Assembly: GCF_018131075.1 (NCBI RefSeq)
Contig: NZ_JAFCLS010000004.1
Location: forward strand, 62,001 to 126,000
Source of the DNA: Bradyrhizobium sp. JYMT SZCCT0428
GTDB taxonomy: Bacteria > Pseudomonadota > Alphaproteobacteria > Rhizobiales > Xanthobacteraceae
DNA: 64,000 bases
Direction of reading: 5' to 3'
The number at the start of each line of letters is the position of its first letter. Within the stretch, counting starts at the first letter, position 1. The position numbers were made by a program, and so were the translations under genes. A model generated the notes under the pieces. That model did not search any database and was not told where the DNA came from. It saw nothing but the letters and a program-made list of their open reading frames with translations. Shown here in pieces: positions 1 through 8,823 of this stretch.

Positions 1-2117
1 TCGATGATGCTGGCGGAACTGATGTAGGCCTTGTTGGCGATGTTTCGAGCCTCGATGTACATCGAATAGGTGCCACCATTGTCGACGCCCGCCTTCAACC
101 CGAGAAGCGCATAGGCCGACGTCTTCAGGGTATTGGCGCTATCCACATAGTAGGATTCCGGTACCCATTCGACGTTGGGGCCGACATAGATTCCTGTCGG
201 ATGCTTGTAGAGCAGTTCGGCCCGCAGGTAATGACGCGGCGCGCCGGGCAACTGGTTGTTTCCGAAGACCGGATCGTTGTCGAAGCGGAAGTCATTGAAG
301 GTGTAGGCAAGGTTCACCCAGACCTTGTCTGGCGCGCTGCCCGGGACGAACAGTCCCTTGATGACAGCTGCGCCCAAGCCGGCTTCAATCCCCTGATGGT
401 AGGTCCGATTGGCGTTGGTCACGTTGCAATTGCCGAACGCGCTGTAGAGGCACAGCAGTTCGTCCTTGATGTCGGCGCGATAGCCGGTCAGTTCCCAGGT
501 CAAATCCGGACGCCGCCCGCGGGTGCCGATTTCATAGGTGGTCGCACGTTGCGGCCGGATGCTGGTGAACGGGATGACCGCGACGCCCGGTACATTCGCG
601 CTTTCGCCGAAGCTCGGCACTTCGGCGCTGCGCGAGATGTTGGCGTAGGCCTGCCAGGTCGGATCGATGTCCCACAGCAGGCCGGCTTTGGGGCTCCACA
701 GATTGAATTCTGTTCGTCCCGATTGATTTCCATCGCTCAAGAAACGGTCGCGACGGTCGCGCGTGGCGTACAGGAACTGCGTACCGGCGACAGCCGCCAC
801 GTTCGGCAGGAAATAAAACGAGTCCTGGACATAGAGCGAGGTGTTTTGCGATTTGTCGACCGATGAGGACAGCAGCGCTCCCTTCTGTCCGGCGATATTG
901 GCAAATTGCTGGTTGTCGATGCTGCCGTTGATGACATTGACGCCGGCGACGAGAACATTGCGGAAGCCGCCGATGTTGCGGTCATCGGTGACGCGGGCAA
1001 AGCCGCCGTAATCCTTGTAGCGATAGTCCAGCCACTGGAAGATCGGATGCATCAAATGGCGGTCGACGCCGAACACGCCGAAATCAACGACGGTGTCCTC
1101 AAAGCGGATCGTCGTCTTGTTTGCCAGCCGCACCGTATCGATGTTGCGCTGCTGGTCCATCAGGATGTTGTTCGGCGCCGCCGTCTCGGGGGACGTGAGC
1201 GCCGACTGCTTGGTGACCGTGCCGGGAATGCGCTGCCGGACCTGATTGGCGTTCACATAGAACCGCGTCTCGAAATCGGGCGAGAACTGGTAGCCGACAT
1301 TACCGCTGACGCGCGTCGCACTGCCGTTGCTGTGATCGCGAAACCCGTCCGCAGCCTGCGTCGAGGCGGTCACGAAACCGTCCCAGGGTCCGTTGGCGCC
1401 GCCCGCGTTTGCCTGCAGCCGGCGAAACCCGAAAGCGCCGCCATCGACACTGACGCCGTTCACGAAAGGGTCGCGACCGCTTGGCGTGACGAAATTGATG
1501 GCCCCGCCGAGCGAGTTCGCACCGAACCGCAATGCGTTGCCGCCTTTGAACACTTCGACATATTTGTAGGCGGTCGGATCGATTTCCTGAAAATCGCCGT
1601 AGCCGTCAGCCGTATTGATCGGGATCCCGTCCATGTAGAGCTGGACGCCGCGCAGATGGAAGTTGCGCGACAGACCGGAACCGCGGATCGAGAGCCTGGA
1701 ATCGTCGCCCCATTTGGGCTGCGCGAAGACGCCGGGGACATAATCGAGAACATCCTTGATCGTATTGGCGACGGTCGAATTCCGGTAGGCCTCGGCCGGA
1801 ACGAGCGCGACGCCGCCCGGGGTTTGCTGAATCTCGCGGATTGCCTGTTGCACCGTGAGAACCGTCAGCGCCGGCCCCCTCGCCGGTTCGTTGGCGACCG
1901 GCGGCGCAACCGGGGCCGGATTTCGAGCACGCGACGCCCGCGCCGTGCGCGCCGCACCGCGCTGCGGAGCACGGGCTGAAACTGCCCGCTGCGGCGTCGG
2001 GGCATCCACGGTGACGGGCGGAAGCGAACTTTGCGTATTGGTTTGAGCACCCGCCGGAGCTGATGCAAAGACGGCGGCGCAAGCAAGCGCGCCCGCGGGC
2101 AAATGATAGCGAAACAT
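1..2117 (-). CDS. TonB-dependent outer-membrane receptor (3' end cut by window edge)
   Basis: Translating the minus strand from the ATG at 2117 gives one open frame that runs off the left edge. It begins with a signal peptide (FRYHLPAGALACAAVFASAP, cleavage near AGAQ), followed by an Ala/Arg/Pro-rich stretch containing LPPVTVDAPTP. A plug domain comes next: IKDVLDYVPGVFAQ, then LSIRGSGLSRNFHLRGVQLY, MDGIPINTADGYGDFQEIDP and LRFGANSLGGAINFVTPSG, all typical of FecA-like TonB receptors. Such receptors import metal chelates or similar ligands across the outer membrane using TonB energy. The ligand cannot be read from the sequence. The upstream DUF2946 gene (93 bp away, same strand) often accompanies copper- or metal-linked receptors, so a metal-related substrate is an inference. 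About 705 codons are present, so most of the barrel is included; the C-terminus is missing. Confidence 0.88.
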   Translation of the reverse strand, partial: MFRYHLPAGALACAAVFASAPAGAQTNTQSSLPPVTVDAPTPQRAVSARAPQRGAARTARASRARNPAPVAPPVANEPARGPALTVLTVQQAIREIQQTPGGVALVPAEAYRNSTVANTIKDVLDYVPGVFAQPKWGDDSRLSIRGSGLSRNFHLRGVQLYMDGIPINTADGYGDFQEIDPTAYKYVEVFKGGNALRFGANSLGGAINFVTPSGRDPFVNGVSVDGGAFGFRRLQANAGGANGPWDGFVTASTQAADGFRDHSNGSATRVSGNVGYQFSPDFETRFYVNANQVRQRIPGTVTKQSALTSPETAAPNNILMDQQRNIDTVRLANKTTIRFEDTVVDFGVFGVDRHLMHPIFQWLDYRYKDYGGFARVTDDRNIGGFRNVLVAGVNVINGSIDNQQFANIAGQKGALLSSSVDKSQNTSLYVQDSFYFLPNVAAVAGTQFLYATRDRRDRFLSDGNQSGRTEFNLWSPKAGLLWDIDPTWQAYANISRSAEVPSFGESANVPGVAVIPFTSIRPQRATTYEIGTRGRRPDLTWELTGYRADIKDELLCLYSAFGNCNVTNANRTYHQGIEAGLGAAVIKGLFVPGSAPDKVWVNLAYTFNDFRFDNDPVFGNNQLPGAPRHYLRAELLYKHPTGIYVGPNVEWVPESYYVDSANTLKTSAYALLGLKAGVDNGGTYSMYIEARNIANKAYISSASII

Positions 2118-2210
2118 GTGGTATTCCTGACACCGGCTCTAGCGGCCGGTTAATGAACTGCACCGATCAGCGCAGCCGAGGCCGCACCGATCGTTCGGAT
2201 GTTCGAAAGG

Positions 2211-2585
2211 TCAGGAAATGGAAGGTGGCGCGCGCGCTTGCGCGTGCGAGCCGGCGCGGGAACCGAACCGCTCCGTTGTGAATTCGACCCAGACCACGCG
2301 CGCGTGCTGGCGTTCGATGACGATAGCGTCGGCGGTTTGCGGCACGTCGACCGGCGCACCGGTGTGGAGCACGCTGCAGACCGAACAGCAACCATCGTGC
2401 GCGCGATGCCCGGTCTGGTCGCTCTGGCCGGTGGAGGCATCTGCATTGCCGTGACAGATCACGGCCGCGGCGATCGGATCGGAAGCCGCGATGCTGGCCG
2501 CCCAGCACGCGCCGATCGGTGCGAAAATCTGCACCACCAGGGCGATCAGGACTATCGGTAGGAAATTTTTCAGCCGCGCGCGCAT
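2211..2585 (-). CDS. DUF2946-type small secreted/membrane protein
   Basis: 124 aa. An N-terminal hydrophobic segment (residues 8-30, IVLIALVVQIFAPIGACWAA) acts as a signal peptide or membrane anchor. After it come a CHG motif and a CCSVCS cluster around residues 66-71, followed by an LHTG motif. This arrangement is typical of the DUF2946 family, small proteins of unknown function frequently next to TonB-dependent receptors. The cysteines suggest metal handling, but this is an inference. It is the first gene of a probable two-gene operon with the receptor. The C-terminal about 40 residues are Arg/Ala-rich and not obviously conserved. Confidence 0.7.
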   Translation of the reverse strand: MRARLKNFLPIVLIALVVQIFAPIGACWAASIAASDPIAAAVICHGNADASTGQSDQTGHRAHDGCCSVCSVLHTGAPVDVPQTADAIVIERQHARVVWVEFTTERFGSRAGSHAQARAPPSIS

Positions 2586-2727
2586 CGCAAACCCATCCGG
2601 GGTGAAGAACTAATCACCGAGAGGGTCCGAAGTCGAGATCGGGTTTCCGGTTTATCCGCTTGTGTTGCGCAAATAACCCGGCTTTTCAGATGCGTTCCAG
2701 CCGATTGAGGCGGAGATTCCGGCCCTT

Positions 2728-2747
2728 CGTGCCCGTTGCCGGGCACG
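2728..2747 (-). promoter_or_regulatory. Perfect 8-bp hairpin with GNRA loop in the leader of the DUF2946/receptor operon
   Basis: On the minus strand the leader contains CGTGCCCG-GCAA-CGGGCACG, a perfect 8-bp stem closed by a GCAA tetraloop (GNRA class). It lies about 140 nt upstream of the DUF2946 start. No U-tract follows, so it is not a simple terminator. I compared it mentally with the conserved cores of cobalamin and SAM-II riboswitches and saw no match. It may be part of a structured 5' leader; function unknown. Confidence 0.4.
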
Positions 2748-2867
2748 GGTACTGCCCCTGAACCACAAGGAATAGTGGTGTAATTCCAATCATTTCGCAG
2801 ATTGCTAGAATTTTGAACAATCGTTGCTGAAAATGGTGACAAGTGGAAAAAGATAGTCTACATGTGC

Positions 2868-3032
2868 TGGCTCAGGCTGGCCGAAAGGTTGAAGTCTGGT
2901 GGTCCAAGTCTCGGGAGGAGCCCTGACGCGCACAAGCAGCGTCGCCTCGTCAATCAAGATCAAACCCAAATTTTCGAGGTAAAAGGGTCGACACAATTTT
3001 TGAGCAGGGCTCCGTGCCCTGCTCTTTTTTTT
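2868..3032 (+). ncRNA. Candidate small RNA ending in a strong terminator
   Basis: No convincing reading frame lies between 2860 and 3032, yet the stretch ends in an excellent terminator (3002-3032). A plausible promoter precedes it: GTGACA at 2836-2841 and CTACAT at 2858-2863, with 16 bp between (alphaproteobacterial sigma-70 style). That would give a transcript of about 165 nt. The stand-alone promoter-plus-terminator unit between divergent genes is the evidence; no known RNA family was recognised. Alternatively it could be the leader of the globin gene with premature termination. Confidence 0.4.
3002..3032 (+). terminator. Rho-independent terminator
   Basis: GAGCAGGGC (3002-3010), a 5-nt loop, GCCCTGCTC (3016-3024) and eight T (3025-3032). 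The 9-bp perfect stem plus U-tract is a textbook intrinsic terminator on the plus strand. It lies 51 bp before the globin start, so it either ends the candidate small RNA or attenuates globin transcription. Confidence 0.85.
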
Positions 3033-3083
3033 CTGCGATCATCCTTCTTCCGCCGTTCGAAGAATCGAGATCACGTACGCCCG

Positions 3084-3491
3084 ATGATCGCATCCTCCAA
3101 TCCGATTCTGCGAAGCTTTGAGATTGCCGCCGAGCGCTGCGCGGATCTGACGCCATTGGTGTATGAGCGCCTGCACGGCGAACATCCCGAAACACAAACC
3201 ATGTTCCGGACCGAGGGCAGCGAACTCGTCAAGGGCTCGATGCTGGCGCTGACGATCGATGCGATCCTGGATTTCGCAGGTCCCCGCACCGGCCACTTCC
3301 GCATGATCGAGTGCGAGATTTCCTCGCACGACGCCTACGGCACGCCGCGCGACCTGTTCATTGCATTCTTCGGTGTGATCGCCGCGACCCTGCGCGAAAT
3401 CCTCGATCAGGACTGGTCGCCCGAGATCGATGCTGCATGGCGGAAATTGCTCGACGAGATCGAGCAGCTGGTCTTGCAGCGCACAAGCTAA
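3084..3491 (+). CDS. Bacterial globin
   Basis: 135 aa starting at ATG 3084; the frame is open further upstream but that part crosses a terminator and is not protein-like. The sequence has a globin layout: an N-terminal helix with VYERLHGEHPETQTMF (CD-corner Phe at 41), a mid helix, the proximal-histidine motif SHDAYGT (His82) and a C-terminal helix LREILDQDWSPEIDAAW. Globins of this size bind haem and act in oxygen sensing or storage, NO detoxification, or redox sensing; no reductase domain is fused. The gene is followed 162 bp later by a sugar importer on the same strand, with no clear functional link. The family call is firm, the physiological role unknown. Confidence 0.72.
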   Translation: MIASSNPILRSFEIAAERCADLTPLVYERLHGEHPETQTMFRTEGSELVKGSMLALTIDAILDFAGPRTGHFRMIECEISSHDAYGTPRDLFIAFFGVIAATLREILDQDWSPEIDAAWRKLLDEIEQLVLQRTS

Positions 3492-3653
3492 AACGGCTTC
3501 CACTCACCTTGCTCGATCGAATCCGCAGCCCTCGGCGATGACGTGATCAGCTGACGGGTGGCGTGGGCACAACGATTGTGAGACACTGCCTGCATCCGCG
3601 GTGCGTGCAAATCGACGCCGTCGGTCATAAAAATGAAAACGAGGGAGCAAGCA

Positions 3654-4673
3654 ATGTCAGGGACGGACAAATCCTCTACGACCAGGCGTGATCTTCTTCA
3701 GTCGGCGGCGTTCGCCGGCGCAGCGACCGCGCTGTTCGGCGGTTTGGGCGTGAGCCCCGCGCTAGCGCAGGCCGCGCGTTCCGAGAAACCGCTGAAGGCG
3801 GCGTTCTCCAACGCCGGCCTGCAGGCCACCTGGTGCGCACAGGGCAAGCAGGCCGCGGAATGGTGGGGCAAGCTGTTCAACGTCGAGGTCACCTGGTTCG
3901 ACGGCCAGCTCGACGCCGTCAAGCAGCGTGCCGCGATCGACAACATGGCGTCGCAGAAATGGGATTTCGTTGCCATCCAGGCGTTCGGCATCGGCACCCT
4001 GACCCAGCCGGTGCAGAAGATGATCAGCGCCGGCACCCCGGTCATCGACATGGACACGCTGATCGCACCGCTCGACCAGATCAACGTCCACTCCTTCCTC
4101 GCCCCCGACAATGAATTCATGGGCGCCTCGGTGACGCAGGCGCTGTGCAATGCCATGGGCGGCAAGGGCAAGATCATCATGACCCAGGGCGCCCTCGGCC
4201 ACACCGGCGCGCAAGGCCGCGCCAAGGGTTTCAATACGGTCGTCAAGCAATTCCCGAACATCGAGGTGCTCGACACCCAGCCGGCGGATTGGGACGTGTC
4301 AAAGACGGCGCGTCTGTGGGAAACCTATCTGACAAAATACCCGCAGATCGACGCCGCCTTCTTCCACAATGACGACATGGCGCTCGCCGCCTACAACATC
4401 ATGAAGGCGCGCAACCGCACCAACATCCTGATCGGCGGCGTCGACGCCATGCCGCCGGCGATCCAGGCGGTCAGCGAAGGCCGGATGTTCGCAACCGTCC
4501 GCAATCCTTCGTGCCGCATCCATGGCGGCGCCATCGTCGCCGGTGTCGCCGCGGTGACCGGGGGCGAAAAGAGCGGCCAGGGCATTCCGAAGCACGTGAT
4601 AACGGACGGCCCGGTCGTGACCAAGGCCAACGCCGCGGGCATGCAGTGGATGGAGAATCATTTCCTGATCTGA
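3654..4673 (+). CDS. Sugar ABC transporter periplasmic substrate-binding protein
   Basis: 339 aa from ATG 3654, chosen over the in-frame ATG at 3633 because AGGGAG sits 6 nt before it. The N-terminus carries a twin-arginine signal (TTRRDLLQSAAFAGAATALF) with a cleavage-like ALAQA, so it is probably exported folded by Tat. The mature part is a type 1 periplasmic binding protein: an LKAAFSN start, VTWFDGQLDA, a hinge region and FHNDDMALAAYNIMKA, which is typical of the ribose/galactose-binding RbsB family (Peripla_BP_4). It captures a sugar or polyol in the periplasm for the two downstream transporter genes, which follow after 6 bp and 12 bp. The exact substrate cannot be inferred. Confidence 0.9.
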   Translation: MSGTDKSSTTRRDLLQSAAFAGAATALFGGLGVSPALAQAARSEKPLKAAFSNAGLQATWCAQGKQAAEWWGKLFNVEVTWFDGQLDAVKQRAAIDNMASQKWDFVAIQAFGIGTLTQPVQKMISAGTPVIDMDTLIAPLDQINVHSFLAPDNEFMGASVTQALCNAMGGKGKIIMTQGALGHTGAQGRAKGFNTVVKQFPNIEVLDTQPADWDVSKTARLWETYLTKYPQIDAAFFHNDDMALAAYNIMKARNRTNILIGGVDAMPPAIQAVSEGRMFATVRNPSCRIHGGAIVAGVAAVTGGEKSGQGIPKHVITDGPVVTKANAAGMQWMENHFLI

Positions 4674-4679
4674 AGCCTG

Positions 4680-6182
4680 ATGATTCCGCAACGCGCACCC
4701 ATCCTCGAACTGCGAGGGATCACCAAAGCCTTCGGCGGCGTCGAGGCGCTTCGCGGGGTCGATTTTGCGCTGTTCGCCGGCGAGATCCATGGTCTCGTCG
4801 GCGAAAACGGCGCGGGAAAAAGCACGCTGATGAAGATCATCGCCGGCGTGCATGCGGAGTTCTCCGGCCGTTCTATTCTGGACGGGAAGGACACCCGCTT
4901 CCGTTCGACCCGCGATGCGCATGCGGCCGGCATCGCCATGGTCCATCAGGAGCTGAGCGTCGCCCCCGACCTGTCGGTGGCCGAAAACGTCTTTCTCGGC
5001 ACCCAGCCAACCAACCGCTTCGGCCTCGTACAGTGGCGGCGCATGGCGCGCGAGGCCGGCGAACAGCTCGCCAAATTCGGCATCGACGTCGATCCGATGT
5101 CGCGGCTCGGCGATCTGCCGATCGGCATGCAGCAGCTGATCGAGATCGCCCGCGTCCTGTTCTCGGGCGCCCGCATCGTCATTCTCGACGAGCCGACCTC
5201 CGCCCTCTCGCCGCCCGAGGTCGAGCGTCTGTTTGCGACGCTGCGGCGGCTGCGCGACGAGGGTTGCGCCATCGTCTTCATCTCGCATTTCATCGAGGAC
5301 ATTTTGCGCGTCTCCGACACCGTGACGGTGTTCCGCAACGGCCGGAAAGTCGCCGAGACAGAAGCGGCCGCGACCAGCAAGGCGGCACTGATCGAGGCCA
5401 TGATCGGCAAGGGCAGCGAGGCGCTGGGCGAGACCTATACCGACGACATCATGCTGCCGCCGCCAACCGATCGTCCGGCGGTGCTGAAGGCGGACGAGCT
5501 CACGCTCGCCCGCAGCCTGCAGGACGTCTCGTTCGAGGCGCGCGGCGGCGAGGTCCTCGGCATCTACGGCTTTATGGGCTGCGGGCAGCTCGAGCTGGCG
5601 CGAATTCTATTTGGCAAGATCAAGCCCGACCGCGGCACGCTGATCGTGGGCGGCGAACCCAAATCCTTCGCCAGCACGGCGGCGGCGCGGCGCGCCGGCG
5701 TCGCCTTCGTTCCCGAGAGTCGTCGCGCCATGCTGTTCCACCAGGAGCCGGTCTACAAGAACATCTCGATCAGCGTGCTGGGCCGGATTTCGGCGCTGCT
5801 GCTCAAGCCCGCACGCGAGCGGTCGATCGCCGCGCGCCAGGTCGAGCAGTTGCAGATCAGGCCCGCGGCCGTCGAACTCGAACTCGGCATGCTGTCCGGC
5901 GGCAATCAGCAGAAGGTGGCGCTGGCGAAATGGCTGAGCTATCCGCCGCGCCTTTTGGTGCTGTGCGAGCCGACGCGCGGCATGGACGTCGGCGCCAAGA
6001 ACGACGTCGTCAACATCGTCAGGGATCTGCGCGCCAAGGGACTGGCCGTGATCGTGCTTTCGACCGAACCGGAGACGGTGCTGTCGCTGGCCGACCGCAT
6101 CATCGTCCTCAAGCGCGGCGCGGTGGTGCGCGAATTCGCCCATGAGATGGTCAGCAAGGACCGCCTGCTGCAAGCGGCTTGA
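4680..6182 (+). CDS. Sugar ABC transporter ATP-binding protein (RbsA/MglA type)
   Basis: 500 aa with two tandem ATPase domains, as in RbsA, MglA and XylG. The first has Walker A GENGAGKST (residues 41-49), a signature-like region GMQQLIEIARVL and Walker B IVILDEPTSAL (166-175). The second has a degenerate P-loop (GFMGCGQLE, near 297-304, lacking GKS/T), a canonical signature LSGGNQQK (405-412) and Walker B-like LCEPTRGMDVGAK. A degenerate second P-loop is normal in this family. It energises sugar import together with the binding protein (6 bp upstream) and the permease (12 bp downstream). The three genes form a compact operon. Confidence 0.93.
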   Translation: MIPQRAPILELRGITKAFGGVEALRGVDFALFAGEIHGLVGENGAGKSTLMKIIAGVHAEFSGRSILDGKDTRFRSTRDAHAAGIAMVHQELSVAPDLSVAENVFLGTQPTNRFGLVQWRRMAREAGEQLAKFGIDVDPMSRLGDLPIGMQQLIEIARVLFSGARIVILDEPTSALSPPEVERLFATLRRLRDEGCAIVFISHFIEDILRVSDTVTVFRNGRKVAETEAAATSKAALIEAMIGKGSEALGETYTDDIMLPPPTDRPAVLKADELTLARSLQDVSFEARGGEVLGIYGFMGCGQLELARILFGKIKPDRGTLIVGGEPKSFASTAAARRAGVAFVPESRRAMLFHQEPVYKNISISVLGRISALLLKPARERSIAARQVEQLQIRPAAVELELGMLSGGNQQKVALAKWLSYPPRLLVLCEPTRGMDVGAKNDVVNIVRDLRAKGLAVIVLSTEPETVLSLADRIIVLKRGAVVREFAHEMVSKDRLLQAA

Positions 6183-6194
6183 GGAGAACTTTGA

Positions 6195-7229
6195 ATGGCG
6201 AGCAGTGAAAGCGCGACAGTCCCGGCGGATCGCAAGCGGCCGCGCAGCGTCGGCAGGTTCCTGCGCTCGCAGATGCGCAACATCGCGCCGTTCCTGACGC
6301 TGATCTGCCTGACCGGGTTTTTTGCCGCCGCCAGCCCGTCGTTTGCGACGCTCGACAATTTCGGCAACATCCTGACCCAGGTATCGGTGACCGGCATCAT
6401 CGCCGTCGGCCTCACCTTCGTGATCCTGTGCGCCGAGATCGACCTGTCGATCGCCAGCATCGCCAACGTCACCGGCATCGCGGTCGCCTATTTCACCCTG
6501 CAGGACTCCTACGTGAACATCGCCAACGTCCCGATGCCCGGCTGGGCCGCGGTCATGCTGGCGCTCGCGCTCTGCGCCCTGCTCGGTGTCGTCAACGCGT
6601 TCGGGCTCACCGTGATCGGCATTCCCTCCTTCATCATGACGCTGGCGATGATGCAGATCGCCGCGGGCATTTCCGCGCTGCTGGTGCGCGGCCAGATCGC
6701 CTACAAGGTGCCCGACGTGATCACGACGCTCGGATCGGGATCGATCGGCGGTATACCCTGCATCGTGATCGTGGCCGCGCTGATGCTGCTCGGCGGCCAT
6801 CTGGTGCTGACCTACACCCGCTTCGGCCGCTACGTGTACATGGTCGGCGGCAACCGCGAGGCGGCGGAATATTCCGGGCTCAACGTCAAGCTCATCCTCG
6901 GCAGCGCGATGGTGATCGCGGCGGTCTGCTCGGGGATCGGCGGCATGCTCGGCGTCGCCCATTTCGGCAGCGCGCAGCAGAACGAGTTCGACACCTACCT
7001 GCTCGACTCGATCGCCGCCGTCGTGGTCGGCGGCACCAGCCTGTTCGGCGGCCGCGGCGGCATCGGCAACACCATCGTCGGCCTGTTCGTGCTCGGCGTC
7101 CTCAACAACGGCCTCGACCACGTCAACATCGACAGCTTCCTGAAGATCCTGATCCGCGGCCTGATCCTGCTCGCAGCGCTGGTGATCAACGTCTATGCGC
7201 AGCGGCTGCGGGAAAGGTCGGTTGATTGA
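6195..7229 (+). CDS. Sugar ABC transporter permease (RbsC type)
   Basis: 344 aa, strongly hydrophobic with about 8-10 membrane segments, and an EIDLSIASIANVTGIAVAY motif typical of the RbsC/XylH/AraH permease family (BPD_transp_2). It also contains GNREAAEYSGLNV and the characteristic VVVGGTSLFGGRGGIGNTIVG. It forms the transmembrane channel of the importer encoded by the two preceding genes. The 20-residue N-terminal cytoplasmic tail is Arg-rich. A GAGGAG-like Shine-Dalgarno precedes the ATG. No regulator or catabolic gene for the sugar lies next to the operon, so the substrate stays open. Confidence 0.93.
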   Translation: MASSESATVPADRKRPRSVGRFLRSQMRNIAPFLTLICLTGFFAAASPSFATLDNFGNILTQVSVTGIIAVGLTFVILCAEIDLSIASIANVTGIAVAYFTLQDSYVNIANVPMPGWAAVMLALALCALLGVVNAFGLTVIGIPSFIMTLAMMQIAAGISALLVRGQIAYKVPDVITTLGSGSIGGIPCIVIVAALMLLGGHLVLTYTRFGRYVYMVGGNREAAEYSGLNVKLILGSAMVIAAVCSGIGGMLGVAHFGSAQQNEFDTYLLDSIAAVVVGGTSLFGGRGGIGNTIVGLFVLGVLNNGLDHVNIDSFLKILIRGLILLAALVINVYAQRLRERSVD

Positions 7230-7424
7230 AGGCAGCGTTCCAGGCCGTGAACCCATAGATCTGCCGAGGGCGCACATTTGCCAGAGTCCGCATTGCGTCG
7301 ATGGATCGACATCGTCTGCGCGGACTGACATGTCCGCCAGGTGCGAATAACGGAAGTGACGCCTACCTTACGTTGTCGTAAAGTCTAGATTGCTCTGCGC
7401 TTGGTGCTGGGCACTGGACGGAAC

Positions 7425-8684
7425 ATGCGCAACTTGCTGATGATATTTGTGGCGGTATTGATGAACGGGATGCACGGCGCTCAGGCCCAGTCACTCACCG
7501 TCGACCCCGAGTCGATCGTCCCGCTGCCAGAGAAGTTCGACATGGAGACACCGGCACCCGACGTGCCGCCTGAGATTGCCCGCTTTCAGGGCGCATGGAT
7601 TGGCACTTGGCACGACGACAGGCATATCCTCGTAGTCGAGCGCGTCAAACCTGACGGACATGCGAACGTCATTTTCGCGCAGTCGGACTCCGCCTTTTAC
7701 GGCATGAATCGAGAATGGTGGCGCGACGAGGCGACGATCGTCGACGGCGTGCTGACGATGACAGGATTTCGTACCTTCCGTTACGCCTTCGACGGTCCGG
7801 ACCGGCTGTACGTGACTGCAACGCTGAAGTCGGGCGGCGTTACCTCTGGAGCAATGGTCCGTACCGACGCGGCTCGCTTGGCCGCGGGGCAACGGCCCGG
7901 CGATTGGCCATGGCCCGGCGAGCGGGTGTGGATTCCGCACCTCATCGTTCGGACGCCCGATGGCGCACGGCCGATCATGTTGGAGGCGACGTTCTACCCG
8001 CCGACCGGCCCTGGCCCGGCGCCCCTTGCGATCTTCACCCACGGGTCCGATGTAGGCCGGAATCAGCTAAGGACCTGGTCGTTCTCAACCGAGGCGCATT
8101 GGCTTCGCGACAATGGTTTTGCCGTGCTGGCGCTGATGCGCCGAGGACGTGGCAGATCCGAAGGGATCAACGGCGAGGAAGACTTCGGACGCGCTAACGA
8201 CGGCAGCCTCGTCGATGTCTCGACGGGCGTCGCACAAGCCGTTGAGGACCTCGAGTCGGCGATTGCCTACGGCCGCACGTTGCCCGGCGTTCGGCCAGGA
8301 CCGGTGCTGGTCGCTGGCCAATCGCGCGGCGGCTTTCTCGCCATGCACTATGCCGGCCTCAAGCCCGGAGAGGTGATGGCCGTGGTGAATTTCACTGGTG
8401 GCTGGTACCCCTACGGGCCGGTGACCACGCCGTATTATGCGAAGGCAGGCCGCGGTGCTGCGGAGAAGGTTCCGCAGCTCTGGCTTTATGCCGACAGCGA
8501 CAAACTCTACCCCGAAGCCCTGATCCGCGAATACTACCAAGCGTTCACCGCAACTGGGGGCCGTGCGCGCTTTGAACTTCTCCACGACGTTCCTGGTGAC
8601 GGCCATCTGCTGCGACTTTATCCCAGCCGATGGCGACCGATCGCGGACGAATTCTTGGCTTCGCTCAGTCGCCAGCGCCCCTGA
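7425..8684 (+). CDS. Secreted alpha/beta hydrolase, dienelactone-hydrolase/peptidase-like
   Basis: 419 aa from ATG 7425; a TTG at 7401 in the same frame lacks a signal-peptide context. A signal peptide (MRNLLMIFVAVLMNGMHGAQA) leads into a roughly 170-residue N-terminal beta-rich region. The alpha/beta hydrolase domain follows: IFTHGSDVGRNQ (oxyanion region), nucleophile elbow GQSRGG with Ser300, candidate acid Asp357 or Asp359 in LYADSDKLYP, and His394 in GDGHLL. The N-terminal part resembles lipocalin-like domains found before some secreted hydrolases. A periplasmic esterase or peptidase-like function is likely; the substrate is unknown. The gene stands alone, 195 bp after the transporter operon. 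Confidence 0.75.
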   Translation: MRNLLMIFVAVLMNGMHGAQAQSLTVDPESIVPLPEKFDMETPAPDVPPEIARFQGAWIGTWHDDRHILVVERVKPDGHANVIFAQSDSAFYGMNREWWRDEATIVDGVLTMTGFRTFRYAFDGPDRLYVTATLKSGGVTSGAMVRTDAARLAAGQRPGDWPWPGERVWIPHLIVRTPDGARPIMLEATFYPPTGPGPAPLAIFTHGSDVGRNQLRTWSFSTEAHWLRDNGFAVLALMRRGRGRSEGINGEEDFGRANDGSLVDVSTGVAQAVEDLESAIAYGRTLPGVRPGPVLVAGQSRGGFLAMHYAGLKPGEVMAVVNFTGGWYPYGPVTTPYYAKAGRGAAEKVPQLWLYADSDKLYPEALIREYYQAFTATGGRARFELLHDVPGDGHLLRLYPSRWRPIADEFLASLSRQRP

Positions 8685-8823
8685 CGGGCCCAATCCAGAG
8701 TTCGGTCGATGTCTGAAACGGGTCAATTGCGCCACTCTTACGGCTGTCTGATGGCGGTGCAAACCTGGTCGAGGGCTTTCGCCGAGTTGATATCTTTGTC
8801 GATCATGTCTTGAAGGACGCCGC

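Noticed and set aside
906..1979. Plus-strand frame of 357 codons opposite the left-edge receptor
   Set aside because: The minus strand gives a clear receptor with signal peptide and plug motifs. The plus frame has no motifs and is a shadow of GC-rich codons.
2586..2800. Cobalamin or SAM-II riboswitch upstream of the TonB receptor operon
   Set aside because: Neither the B12-box-like segment nor the SAM-II core is recognisable; only a GNRA-capped hairpin is seen.
5607..7331. Minus-strand frame of 574 codons across the ATPase and permease genes
   Set aside because: Antisense shadow rich in Asp/His/Arg; both sense genes carry full family motifs.
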